Of a DNA stretch of 64,000 bases, positions 46,986 through 55,774 are shown piece by piece. Under the pieces are notes generated by a model, which worked only from the letters and a program-made list of their open reading frames with translations, was not told where the DNA came from and searched no databases. The stretch's first letter is position 1, and the number at the start of each line of letters is the position of its first letter. The translations under genes and the position numbers were made by a program. The stretch is from a virus. The stretch spans positions 57,934 to 121,933 of the IMG/VR virus record IMGVR_UViG_3300042477_000802; one strand, 5' to 3'.

Positions 46986-47020
46986 AAAAAATAGCGATAA
47001 TTTTTAGGTTATCGCTATTT
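46986..47020 (-). terminator. Terminator between convergent genes
   Basis: Perfect 12-bp stem AAATAGCGATAA/TTATCGCTATTT; on the minus strand it is followed by a T-run (TTTTTTCTC). Suits termination of the leftward 47111-48282 genes and possibly of 46555-46917. Confidence 0.85.
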
Positions 47021-47110
47021 AAGATAATTATTTAGTTGTAATGAGTGTACTATCGAACTAACGGACCTGATAGTGAGTCCTAACTAATCTACTCTTGACA
47101 CTAAGAGTTT

Positions 47111-47737
47111 TTACAGCACATCTTCTTCAAACATGGGGCTATTTTTATATTGTGGAAGTTCCATTAACATTTCGGCCCAATGCAAAGCTTCGGCATCGGT
47201 ATAATTTTGGTAGTTATCTAATACTTTTTCTTTAAATAATTTCAAGGCTTGTTGAGTTTCGGGGCCGAAGATACCATCCGTTTTGATGGGGACGCCAAAA
47301 CCTTTTAAGGTTAAGATTTTACCGAGGGCTCGTTGTTGGTCGGGGGTGACTTGAAAGGTAGGAGATTTAGTGGATGGACTGACAGTCGCCGGCATTTCTC
47401 TGGGAGCCGTCATTAATTGTTGAGCTAATTGTTGTGCTTTTTTCAAGGCATCATCAGCGGTCGTATTAGTATTACGATATGTTAAATTATTAAGAGCAGT
47501 GATAATCTCTTGGGCTTTTAAGCCTTGTGATGGAAACATAATTCCATTATTTAATAGATTGAATAGTTTTTCATTTTTAACATTAGCTTGTAATAAGGTA
47601 TCTTTTATTTGTTGTAAGACTTGTTGGGTCTCACTATCTACTGATTGGGCTAATGCTTTTAAAAAGCTAGAACGGTCGCCATACAGGGCTAATTTTTCAA
47701 AGACTTCTACTTTTTTGATCAGCTGATTATGTTTCAT
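47111..47737 (-). CDS. Peptidoglycan-binding-domain protein (208 aa)
   Basis: Residues ~130-175 contain LKGFGVPIKTDGIFGPETQQ then ALKLFK, the classic PGBD-1 signature (DGxFGxxTxxAxxxFQ). The N-terminal part is helical. No catalytic domain is attached, so it may target another protein to the cell wall or be a virion part. Confidence 0.75.
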   Translation of the reverse strand: MKHNQLIKKVEVFEKLALYGDRSSFLKALAQSVDSETQQVLQQIKDTLLQANVKNEKLFNLLNNGIMFPSQGLKAQEIITALNNLTYRNTNTTADDALKKAQQLAQQLMTAPREMPATVSPSTKSPTFQVTPDQQRALGKILTLKGFGVPIKTDGIFGPETQQALKLFKEKVLDNYQNYTDAEALHWAEMLMELPQYKNSPMFEEDVL

Positions 47738-47790
47738 ATTTTCTCACATGATGAAAAAGACTACTCCAAAGATATGTCGATATGCCCTGG

Positions 47791-48282
47791 TTATTTTCGA
47801 TTAATGAAGGCGGGATTATTATAGATATTATCTGGATTAGCGTCATGCACACCACTTGAATCGGCCAATTGATCCACCACGATACCACCTAATTTAGTTG
47901 GTTTAGAGAAGGTTTGGGGCAAAACAATCACATTTGGAGAATTGACACTTCTTAAGAGATCATAGATATTGATGCGTTGCAGGTCATACGAATTACCTGG
48001 CGGACCAAACTTATTCGTTTCTACTGTCACTAAACCTTGTTTATAGAACAGGACAATATCGGATAAGGATCTATTAGTAGTATCTTGTAAGGTCGGGAGC
48101 GTGACTAACAGTCTTAGATTATTGAATTGGAGAGAGGCAGGATAATTGGGATCAGCGGTGATTCGGGCATCAAATTCAGTTTTGGTGATAATTTCTGACA
48201 ATTTGAGTTGGGAGTGGAGGGTAGTTTGGGTAATGGAATTAAAATCGAAATTGATAAAAATAATGGCGGCGGGTATATGCAT
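47791..48282 (-). CDS. Hypothetical protein (163 aa)
   Basis: MHIPAAIIFINFDFNSITQT; beta-rich with many Asn/Thr (LRLLVTLPTLQDTTNRSLSD), C-terminal NPDNIYNNPAFINRK. Could be structural. Not recognised. Confidence 0.55.
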   Translation of the reverse strand: MHIPAAIIFINFDFNSITQTTLHSQLKLSEIITKTEFDARITADPNYPASLQFNNLRLLVTLPTLQDTTNRSLSDIVLFYKQGLVTVETNKFGPPGNSYDLQRINIYDLLRSVNSPNVIVLPQTFSKPTKLGGIVVDQLADSSGVHDANPDNIYNNPAFINRK

Positions 48283-48376
48283 GGTGACTCTCTTGTTTAA
48301 TATTCCAAAATAGCCCGATAAATTTTTAACTTAATCGAGTCTTGACAACAAAATTTTAACATTTATCATAAGGAAC

Positions 48377-48928
48377 ATGATGGAACAACCAATTTTTAAA
48401 TTCGCTTTACGAGAAGATTTACAATCTGACAAACAATTTCTACCAACTCGGGCCGAGCCTCAAGCTTCGGGGTGGGATGTGAGAGCTGCTTTGATGGATC
48501 GCCAATCTGTAACATTATTGCCTTTTGACCATATTAAAATTCCATTAGGCTTTCGGTCTTTTTGTCCGGAGGGATGGTGGTATGAATTGAAGCCTCGTTC
48601 TTCTACCTTTGCCAAGAAGCATTTACATAGTTTATATGGCACCATTGATCAGAACTTTGAAGGAGAATTAGTTTTTGCATGTCAGTACCTCCCTCCCTTA
48701 AGGAAAGGTCAACTACTGATTGGTAGTAATTATCTGTTCTCTGATTTTATGATGAAAAATCAATTGGAAATAAAATTTGGAGAAGCGATTGGGCAATTAA
48801 TCCCTAAGCGTCGAGAAGAGATGCAGGTAATAGAAGTTAGCAATCAAGAATATGAACAATTATGTCAACAACGAGCTGGGATTCGAGGCTCTGGTGGCTT
48901 TGGATCTACCGATCAAGGAAAAATATGA
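48377..48928 (+). CDS. dut: dUTPase (trimeric family)
   Basis: All five motifs: ASGWDVRA (1), PRSS (2), GTIDQNFEGE (3), GEAIGQLIP (4) and the flexible-end GSGGFGSTD (5), the last two located where expected in a 183-aa protein. It hydrolyses dUTP to dUMP and PPi, preventing uracil incorporation and feeding ThyX. Relation to dCTP deaminases is less likely because motif 5 is complete. TGA overlaps the next ATG. Confidence 0.92.
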   Translation: MMEQPIFKFALREDLQSDKQFLPTRAEPQASGWDVRAALMDRQSVTLLPFDHIKIPLGFRSFCPEGWWYELKPRSSTFAKKHLHSLYGTIDQNFEGELVFACQYLPPLRKGQLLIGSNYLFSDFMMKNQLEIKFGEAIGQLIPKRREEMQVIEVSNQEYEQLCQQRAGIRGSGGFGSTDQGKI

Positions 48929-50082
48929 AAGAGACAACTAATCAGTTAGCAGAAAATTTACGAGTAGATGACGCGGCTTCTCTCGAAAATAATACTTCGA
49001 GATTTGGGGGACCATTTCGAAGAACTCCAACTCTCTCGGTCGAAAGTTTGAATCGGCCAATTTTTTGTGAGATGGAATTTAAAGTCCCATCAGTTGGAGA
49101 TGGATATTCTCAGTTAGGTTTTAACCCGGAGACATTATCTATGGAAGAGGTATTTGATGAATATCAAAAAATTCTGAATAAAGAAACTTTTGCTCAAGTA
49201 AAAGGTGAATTCTTACAAGAAATAAGTGATACATTGAGAAAGTATTCTAAATATTTAAGAAGCCCCACTTCTAATAAATTTACTGGATCTTTTTGGAGAG
49301 AAGATAATGCTTCCGTGCCTAAAGCATCTGAATTGCCAGCTCAGCCAATAACTAGTGATTCTTTACCGGAGCCTCCAGAACCGTTGCTGTCTCAGGAGCA
49401 ACAGCAAGAAATAAATAATTTGTACCAAAAATACGAAGAATATACTCTTAATAAATTTAAGACTCTCAGTCCAGAGATAGCTAATAACTATACTGAGGGA
49501 AAAGATTATTATGACCGGGATGAGGCTTGGATTCAAACTTTTTCTGGATATCGGTTTAATCCTACCAATCCTAATGTCAATGCTATTGTTATTCAAGACA
49601 TTGCGCATGCCTTATCGATGCAATGTCGATTTAGCGGACATATTAAGAAATTCTATTCAGTGGCGCAGCATTCGGTGTTAGTGAGCTACCTATGTGATCG
49701 GTCAGATGCATTATGGGGCTTATTACACGATGGATCTGAAGCATATTTGGTTGATGTTCCGCGACCCTTGAAAAGGTCCGGGAAATTTGAAGGATATTTA
49801 TCATTTGAGAAGAAGGTTCAAGCCGCCATTTGTCAAAGATTTGGGTTAGAAGGAGAAGAGCCGGAGTCAGTTAAGTTAGCTGATAAGTTATTATTAGTGA
49901 CGGAGGCTCGTGATTTGATGCCCTCTTTACGACCAGATTGGATCCAAGAAATGGAACCATTACCTGTTCAGATTATAGCTTTAAGTCCGGAAGAGTCTAA
50001 GCAATTGTTTTTAAAGAGATTTTTTGAATTAACCTCTGGAATAGAGGCTTATGATCAGTATTTAGATACTGTTAAGGGCTAA
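48925..50082 (+). CDS. HD-domain protein, YfbR/5'-nucleotidase-like, with long N-terminal extension (385 aa)
   Basis: Residues ~200-350 hold a YfbR-like HD domain: SVAQHSVLVS, LLHDGSEAYLVDVPRPLK, then VKLADKLLLVTEARDLM. These enzymes dephosphorylate deoxynucleoside monophosphates. The first ~190 residues (MKETTNQLAENLRVDDAASL onward) are an unusual extension with no recognised domain, perhaps from a fusion. Start fixed by ATGA overlap with dut. Confidence 0.85.
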   Translation: MKETTNQLAENLRVDDAASLENNTSRFGGPFRRTPTLSVESLNRPIFCEMEFKVPSVGDGYSQLGFNPETLSMEEVFDEYQKILNKETFAQVKGEFLQEISDTLRKYSKYLRSPTSNKFTGSFWREDNASVPKASELPAQPITSDSLPEPPEPLLSQEQQQEINNLYQKYEEYTLNKFKTLSPEIANNYTEGKDYYDRDEAWIQTFSGYRFNPTNPNVNAIVIQDIAHALSMQCRFSGHIKKFYSVAQHSVLVSYLCDRSDALWGLLHDGSEAYLVDVPRPLKRSGKFEGYLSFEKKVQAAICQRFGLEGEEPESVKLADKLLLVTEARDLMPSLRPDWIQEMEPLPVQIIALSPEESKQLFLKRFFELTSGIEAYDQYLDTVKG

Positions 50083-50085
50083 AAT

Positions 50086-50319
50086 ATGAAGAAACCAGAA
50101 AATAAGCCTAAATTTATGTTTGACGTAAAGGTGGAGTGTCTGTTGCCGGCGACTTTAACTTATCAAGTGTTAGCAGAAACAGCGGAAGAGGCAGCGACTT
50201 TGATTAAGGGGAAATCTCCAATTTCTGTCAAGCATAAATTAGCGGGCCGAAAAGAATTAAAATTGATAGTGTATCAAACTGGCAGTTTGATGATTAAATT
50301 TATTAAAAATTTTTGGTAA
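50086..50319 (+). CDS. Hypothetical protein, 77 aa
   Basis: FDVKVECLLPATLTYQVLAE then AEEAATLIKGKSP resembles small phage proteins of beta-alpha-beta type; basic end FIKNFW. Function unknown. Confidence 0.55.
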   Translation: MKKPENKPKFMFDVKVECLLPATLTYQVLAETAEEAATLIKGKSPISVKHKLAGRKELKLIVYQTGSLMIKFIKNFW

Positions 50320-50329
50320 GAGGTTAATT

Positions 50330-50662
50330 GTGAAAGAAGTTAAGGTAGATATTGATGATGATCCGGCTATAGCATATGCTAATCTAGCAGATAGTCCGGC
50401 TTGTGGTAAATTTATTCAAGAAGTTAAGGTAGATATTTATGGAAATAAAGAATACTATTGGAATGGTCAACTCCATCGAGAAGACGGTCCAGCAGTAGAA
50501 TATATTAATGGAACCAAAAAATGGTATCGTCATGGACAACTTCATCGAGAAGATAGTCCCGCTATAGAATGGGGTGGCGGGCACAAACATTGGTACCTTC
50601 AAGGTAAACAATATGCAGAAGAAGAATATTGGCGATTAGTTAAGTTAAAAACTTTATGGTAA
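50330..50662 (+). CDS. HREDGPA-repeat protein (110 aa, 2 repeats)
   Basis: GTG start at 50330 behind AGAGG. A duplicated N-terminal KEVKVDI segment (MKEVKVDIDDD and IQEVKVDIYGNKEYYWNG) suggests fusion of a foreign start to an old family start. Second core is HREDSPAIEW. Standard tail. First of the right-hand family block. Confidence 0.7.
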   Translation: MKEVKVDIDDDPAIAYANLADSPACGKFIQEVKVDIYGNKEYYWNGQLHREDGPAVEYINGTKKWYRHGQLHREDSPAIEWGGGHKHWYLQGKQYAEEEYWRLVKLKTLW

Positions 50663-50696
50663 GTTTATACAAGAAATAACTTTATTGAAAGATTAA

Positions 50697-51197
50697 ATGA
50701 CTATCAAGAAAAAGAAAATTAAAAAGCGGTCTAAATCTGCACAGCCTGTAGTAAAGATAGATATAATTGGCAATAAGTATTGGATGTTAAATGGAAAATT
50801 ACATCGAACAGATGGTCCAGCAGCAGAATATGCTGATGGAACTAAAGAGTGGTACATTCATGACGAATTACATCGAACAGATGGTCCAGCAGTAGAAGAT
50901 TCTAATGGTAAAAAAGAATGGTGGATTCGTGATAAATTACATCGAGAAGATGGTCCAGCCATAGAATGTGCTAATGGAAATAAAGAGTGGTGTATTTATG
51001 GTCAACTACATCGAGTTGATGGTCCAGCATTAGAATATACTAATGGAGAAAAACAGTGGTTTCTGAATGGTCAATACCATCGAGAAAATGGACCAGCTAT
51101 AGAATGGGGTGATGGAACTAAAGAATGGTATCTTCAAGATACAGAATATACAGAAGAAGAATATTGGAGAATGGTTAAGTTAAAAGCTTTGTGGTAA
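50697..51197 (+). CDS. HREDGPA-repeat protein (166 aa, 5 repeats)
   Basis: Lysine-rich start TIKKKKIKKRSK like the big left-hand proteins, then QPVVKIDIIGNKYWMLNG and five repeats (two with HRTDGPA). Standard tail. Confidence 0.75.
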   Translation: MTIKKKKIKKRSKSAQPVVKIDIIGNKYWMLNGKLHRTDGPAAEYADGTKEWYIHDELHRTDGPAVEDSNGKKEWWIRDKLHREDGPAIECANGNKEWCIYGQLHRVDGPALEYTNGEKQWFLNGQYHRENGPAIEWGDGTKEWYLQDTEYTEEEYWRMVKLKALW

Positions 51198-51202
51198 AAG
51201 TT

Positions 51203-51589
51203 ATGCAAGAAATAAAGATAGATAAATTAGGCACTAAAGAATACTATTGGAATGGTCGATTACATCGAGAAAGTGGGCCAGCAGTAGAATATGCTAATGG
51301 AGATAAATGGTGGCTTCTTCATGGCAAATGTCATCGAGAAGATGGTCCAGCGAGAGAATATGCTGATGGATCTAAAGAGTGGTATTATCATGGAAAAATC
51401 CATCGAGAAGATGGACCTGCGGTAGAACGTGCTAATGGAGATAAAGTTTGGTATCTTCATGGTAAACTACATCGAGAAGATGGACCTGCCATAGAATGGG
51501 CTTCTGGACCTAAATGTTGGTTTCTTCAAAGTAAACAATATACCGAAGAAGAGTATTGGCGAATGGTTAAATTAAAAGCTTTGTGGTGA
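51203..51589 (+). CDS. HREDGPA-repeat protein (128 aa, 4 repeats)
   Basis: Start MQEIKIDKLG at 51203; four more residues (MVKV) would be added by an ATG within ATGGTAA at the previous gene's end. First core is HRESGPAVEY; standard tail. Confidence 0.75.
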   Translation: MQEIKIDKLGTKEYYWNGRLHRESGPAVEYANGDKWWLLHGKCHREDGPAREYADGSKEWYYHGKIHREDGPAVERANGDKVWYLHGKLHREDGPAIEWASGPKCWFLQSKQYTEEEYWRMVKLKALW

Positions 51590-51592
51590 AAT

Positions 51593-51910
51593 ATGCAAGA
51601 AATTATAAAACATAAAGATGGAACTAAAAAACACTATTGGAATGGTCGATTACATCGAGAAGATGGTCCAGCAGTAGACCGGCTTAATGGAGATAAAGAG
51701 TGGTATTCTTATGGTCAACATCATCGAGAAGATGGCCCAGCTATTGAATGGGCTAATGGAGATAAAGAATGGTGGATTAATGGCAAAATTCATCGAGAAG
51801 ATGGCCCAGCAATAGAAAATGTTGATGGTCGTAAATCTTGGTGGCTTCAAGGTAAAGAATATTCTGAAGAAGAATATTTAAGAGCAGTTAAGTTAAAAGC
51901 TTTATGGTAA
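51593..51910 (+). CDS. HREDGPA-repeat protein (105 aa, 3 repeats)
   Basis: MQEIIKHKDGTKKHYWNG then cores HREDGPAVDR, HREDGPAIEW and HREDGPAIEN, tail GKEYSEEEYLRAVKLKALW. Confidence 0.75.
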   Translation: MQEIIKHKDGTKKHYWNGRLHREDGPAVDRLNGDKEWYSYGQHHREDGPAIEWANGDKEWWINGKIHREDGPAIENVDGRKSWWLQGKEYSEEEYLRAVKLKALW

Positions 51911-51932
51911 AGCAATATTTTAGGATACAAGA

Positions 51933-52430
51933 ATGATAAATTATAAATATTTAGAAGTTAAACCCAGTAAAAATGGACAAGGAGTTTTCACTAAACTTCC
52001 TATTGCAGCTAATGCTTGCATTTTAGAATTTAAAGGGGATATTATCCCGAGAGAAAAATTATATTACGATATGTCAGAAGTGCTCCAAATTGGAAATAAT
52101 AGTTTTTTAGGACCCTCTGGAGAATTAGATGATTATGTAAATCATAGTTGCAATCCTAATTGTTTAGTTCATGTAGTGGGTAATAGGGCTTTCTTATATT
52201 CAATATATATGATTCCATCCAATACTGAAATAACTTTTGATTACTCTACTTGTTCTACTGATAGTTTAGATACTTGGAAAATGAATTGTAATTGCGGATC
52301 TTACCATTGTCGTAAAACAATTAGTGGATATCAATACTTATCAAATAAGTTACAACAAGAATATAAAGATAAAGGTATATTACCGATTTTTATTACTAAG
52401 CCTGGATTTTACCAAATGAAATGGAAGTGA
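51933..52430 (+). CDS. SET-domain protein (165 aa)
   Basis: SET-domain signatures in order: SKNGQGVFT (cofactor entry), NHSCNPNC (the NHSxxPN motif), TEITFDYS (catalytic Tyr region) and a post-SET cysteine cluster CNCGSYHC. SET enzymes methylate lysines using S-adenosylmethionine. Phage examples are uncommon; targets could be host proteins, ribosomal proteins or virion proteins. Confidence 0.88.
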   Translation: MINYKYLEVKPSKNGQGVFTKLPIAANACILEFKGDIIPREKLYYDMSEVLQIGNNSFLGPSGELDDYVNHSCNPNCLVHVVGNRAFLYSIYMIPSNTEITFDYSTCSTDSLDTWKMNCNCGSYHCRKTISGYQYLSNKLQQEYKDKGILPIFITKPGFYQMKWK

Positions 52431-52433
52431 AAA

Positions 52434-53092
52434 TGTCATTAGTATATTACGTAATAGATACGGAAACCACTGGATTAAAATCTAATTTTCATGAAATGAC
52501 CGAAATTGGAATTGTTAGAGTTGTAGATCGAGTCCAATTATGGAGACAAATTAGATGTGAATACCCAGAAAGAGCCAATTTTGATGCATTAGCTATTACT
52601 AAAAAAAGTATGGCTGATCTAGAAAAAGGTTTTAATAAAGAAAAAGTAGTAGAAGAGTCTGATAAGTTCTTTAATGAAGATGGTTTAACTCCGCATCATC
52701 GATGTATTGTGGCTCATAATGCAGCTTTTGATAGAAAATTTTTACATGCACTATGGGAACAATGTGGGAAACAATTTCCGGCTAACTTGTGGTTAGATAC
52801 CATTTCCTTAACTAAAGAGTTTTTAAGAAAAACAGATAATAGTCAATTAAAGATTGTCAAAACTGCTTCTGGGCGTGTTAGTACCCAATTACACGCGTGC
52901 TGTGATATGATGGGAATTAAAAAATTATCCGAGGCCCATAATGCTAAAGTAGATAGTCGAAATACTTATCTCTTATATAGAAACTTAATTGAAGAAAAAA
53001 AAGTAGATTATTTACCCTTTATTAAAACAGAAATTCATAATTTAATAGCTTCTTCTGAAGAAGGTTTAGATCCGTCATTATTGGATTTATGA
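52434..53092 (+). CDS. DnaQ/RNase T-type 3'-5' exonuclease (219 aa)
   Basis: DEDDh motifs: IDTETTGL (ExoI, D-x-E), AHNAAFDRKFL (ExoII) and AHNAKVDSRNT (ExoIII, His plus Asp). It should remove nucleotides from 3' ends of DNA or RNA with two metal ions. ATG at 52434 follows the SET gene by three bases. A proofreading or RNA-trimming role is possible. Confidence 0.9.
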
Positions 53093-53748
53093 AGATTATT
53101 AGTGCAGATAACTTATATTTTCAATTAGAAAAGCATTTACTATTCATGGAAAAATTTACAGAAATTGATGACTTAGCTTTTTTATTAAAAGCTTGTCGAC
53201 TGAAACCATTAGAATATTTGCTAAATAAAAAAAATAAGTTAGAACTTTTTCAACATTGGATAGATGAATATCATAACTCTTTACTTCTAAAAAAGAAGAA
53301 AAAGAAAGTGGCAATCATTTTTAATGATTTACAAATTCCAAAAACAGAAAATACAGACTTATATTATGGTTTATCTTTAAATAAAATTGCTAAAATGAGT
53401 AATCTTTTCTACCTATTATTAGGTAAAGAGGAAGATACTCAACAAGATATGATCTGGATTACCTTTCTAGGAATAGATAATTACTTTAGAAGTTATTTGT
53501 ATTATAATCAACAATGGACACAGATGTCTTCCTTGTGGTTAGGTGTGCCCCGGTTATTATTTATGATCCAACATCGTCATTTGCGGTATTTTAAAAATTT
53601 ATCAATTAAAGAAAAAACGGACCTCCCTTGTCTCGTGGCAGGCGAGTGGTTAAGTTATCATCCAGTTAATCAGGTATTACTATCTATGTTAGATCGTAAA
53701 TACCCAGAAATATTTAACTTTTTGACGAAAGAAAAAACGACTTCATGA
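53089..53748 (+). CDS. Hypothetical protein (219 aa)
   Basis: Overlaps its neighbours by four bases at both ends. Leucine-rich helical protein (KACRLKPLEYLLNKKNKLEL) with a poly-lysine run encoded by an A-rich stretch (LLLKKKKKKVAIIFNDLQ) that is itself a possible slippage site. Not recognised. Confidence 0.6.
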   Translation: MKIISADNLYFQLEKHLLFMEKFTEIDDLAFLLKACRLKPLEYLLNKKNKLELFQHWIDEYHNSLLLKKKKKKVAIIFNDLQIPKTENTDLYYGLSLNKIAKMSNLFYLLLGKEEDTQQDMIWITFLGIDNYFRSYLYYNQQWTQMSSLWLGVPRLLFMIQHRHLRYFKNLSIKEKTDLPCLVAGEWLSYHPVNQVLLSMLDRKYPEIFNFLTKEKTTS

Positions 53749-53972
53749 ACAACACAACAGAACGTGCACGATTAGAATTTGATGGAACAGTAATTGACGC
53801 CAATAAAGGTAAATTTAAAGTAGCAGTAAATGACAATTTAACTGTGTTATGTACTCTTAGCGGTAAAATTCGAATGAATTCTGTCAAAATCTTAGTCGGA
53901 GATCAAGTTAAAGTAGAGGTCAGTGAATATGACACTACTCAAGGAAGAATTATTTATCGATATAAAAGCTAA
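53745..53972 (+). CDS. infA: Translation initiation factor IF-1 homologue (75 aa)
   Basis: The S1-like OB fold matches bacterial IF-1 throughout: FDGTVIDANKGKFKVAVNDN, CTLSGKIRMN, VKILVGDQVKVEVSEYDTTQ and GRIIYRYKS align with the IF-1 pattern GTV...F.V.L.NG...AH.SGK.R...I.IL.GD.V.VE..PYD...GRI.(F/Y)R. IF-1 assists initiator-tRNA selection on the 30S subunit. A viral copy could bias host ribosomes toward phage mRNAs. ATG overlaps the preceding TGA. Confidence 0.93.
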   Translation: MNNTTERARLEFDGTVIDANKGKFKVAVNDNLTVLCTLSGKIRMNSVKILVGDQVKVEVSEYDTTQGRIIYRYKS

Positions 53973-54829
53973 GCTAAATCCTTATATTGACTGAGAATAG
54001 CATCAATTCTATTTAATAATTGCATTCTTCCAGTTTGTTGTTTACTAGGTTGATAATTTACTATTTTTTCATTAGAACTAGGTTTAGATGCTACTGGAGC
54101 AGATGGCGTTAAAGGTTCATTGTATCTAGATATTTGATACACATCTTTTAATGGTTTTTTTTCTGTTCTGCCATCTGGATAAGTAATAACTGCATCTGGT
54201 GAAACCAGTCTCACAAAGGATCCATATTCTGTATGGATCGAAGTATCATGTGGAGTGGAGCCTGTTCCACCTTGAATGGGCTTTCCTTTACTATCAAATA
54301 GTCCGTACAATCCTAATTGTCCTGGTTTAACTGGAGCAATAATATCTTTAGCAAAGCCGGAAACAATTTCATCTCCTTTGACACCTTTTTCTTTTAATTG
54401 ATTATTGATTTTGTCATTATAATTAACAGCAAAAGGAGCATAACCTACACCTTTGGTGGTAACACCTCGGCCAGAATATTGTTTGCCCTCTACTTCTACG
54501 CCAGAACCGCTTAATGGTTTGGCCTCGACTTTGACATCAGCATTTTGATAAATTTCTTTAGCAATAGCGGCTGTAGGTAAACTTAATCCAAAATGGTCGG
54601 CTACTTTTTGAGCCGTTGCTCCTGACATAGGCACTCGCATACCTTCTATCATCACATAGTCCGGCATAACTTTATACGTAATTTTAACGCCATCAGGACG
54701 AGTAATAGTAATAGGCTTCATGCTACGTACAATTTGCTCTTTTGGCAAAGACTTGATGAATTTTAGAACGAATTGCTCTCGCTCTGGGCTAGGCTGTTTA
54801 AATTTAGCATATTCTTCTTTAAAACTCAT
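53969..54829 (-). CDS. Paralogue D1 of a conserved protein family (286 aa)
   Basis: Shares VMPDY, (R)(M/V)PM..(L/A)TAQ, (S)LPT, the KKDI/AKDI motif, YG(W/L), GKPIQ and a late Y(S/G)(H/S)(G/F)VRL with 54855-55646. I recall similar proteins in bacteria (DYSHG type) without known function. This copy has lost the DYSHG motif (TEYGSFVRLV) and gained a Gly/Ser-rich insert and Pro/Ser tail, so it is probably altered. Confidence 0.6.
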   Translation of the reverse strand: MSFKEEYAKFKQPSPEREQFVLKFIKSLPKEQIVRSMKPITITRPDGVKITYKVMPDYVMIEGMRVPMSGATAQKVADHFGLSLPTAAIAKEIYQNADVKVEAKPLSGSGVEVEGKQYSGRGVTTKGVGYAPFAVNYNDKINNQLKEKGVKGDEIVSGFAKDIIAPVKPGQLGLYGLFDSKGKPIQGGTGSTPHDTSIHTEYGSFVRLVSPDAVITYPDGRTEKKPLKDVYQISRYNEPLTPSAPVASKPSSNEKIVNYQPSKQQTGRMQLLNRIDAILSQYKDLA

Positions 54830-54854
54830 ATCATCATATTAAAATATCGATAGG

Positions 54855-55646
54855 TTAATATCGAGTGAAATTTAAAGGAGTATCATCTGATACTAAATAA
54901 GAAAGATTTTTATCTTGTAAAATTTGTTCTAATCGAGCTGGTTTTCCATTTAACACCACATCTTGAGCGATTAATCTAACACCATGAGAATAATCCTTAT
55001 AAGTAATTTCATGGTCTTTGGGATTTAATGGTTGAATTGGCTTGCCATTTAATTGAATCCAGCCATAAATAGCTACTTTTTGCATAATGTTTTTAGGAGA
55101 TAATCTATTGGTTAAGACAATATCTTTTTTATGACCGGAAGTTAATTGAAAAGGATCCTTATCTTTTAATTGTTGTTGGATTCTTAAATTATGAGTAATA
55201 ATTCGATGTGTTTTTAACATATCGGAATTATAAGGTGGTCCCCAAGGTAAAGGAACTAATTTGTTGACAGACTGTTCCCAAATTTGATATACCATTTTGG
55301 GAGTGGGTAATAAACAATCAAATTTATTAGCAATTTGTTGAGCAGTTAATGGGTTCATTGGCATTCTAATATAATTATCATTAGTCCCAATAGATAAGTA
55401 ATCTGGCATGACTAAATAGGTTAAAGTATTTTTACTATCTTTAACATTAATAGTTGAGAAGTTTCTTAGAAACTCTGGTAAATTTCCATTGATTAATTCA
55501 TTTAGAATATCTAATTCTCGATTAGGTTCTACAGAATTGATATGTTTTTCGGAAAATTCAGATCCAGTAGGAGAGAGCGGATCTCGAGTAGGAATTAAAT
55601 TTTTCTGTTCGTTGTTACCTAACATGTTAAAAATATTAAATCCCAT
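54855..55646 (-). CDS. Paralogue D2 with DYSHG motif (263 aa)
   Basis: Keeps the apparent family core: YLVMPDYLSIGTNDNYIRMP, TAQQIANKFDCLLPTPKMVY, GHKKDIVLTN, IYGWIQLNGKPIQPL and YKDYSHGVRLIAQDV. Conserved His/Asp/Lys residues suggest a hydrolase-like active site, but this is inference. Leftward, flanked by rightward genes. Confidence 0.65.
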   Translation of the reverse strand: MGFNIFNMLGNNEQKNLIPTRDPLSPTGSEFSEKHINSVEPNRELDILNELINGNLPEFLRNFSTINVKDSKNTLTYLVMPDYLSIGTNDNYIRMPMNPLTAQQIANKFDCLLPTPKMVYQIWEQSVNKLVPLPWGPPYNSDMLKTHRIITHNLRIQQQLKDKDPFQLTSGHKKDIVLTNRLSPKNIMQKVAIYGWIQLNGKPIQPLNPKDHEITYKDYSHGVRLIAQDVVLNGKPARLEQILQDKNLSYLVSDDTPLNFTRY

Positions 55647-55774
55647 AAGTGCTCCTCAAGAAAAATATTTAAATATGCCCGATTCAGAAAAATTACCGCC
55701 AATTTATTAAATTTGACAACACTTGGTAAGTGGTTATAGTTATTTTGGTTAAAATACTTGGAGAAAAATATTAT

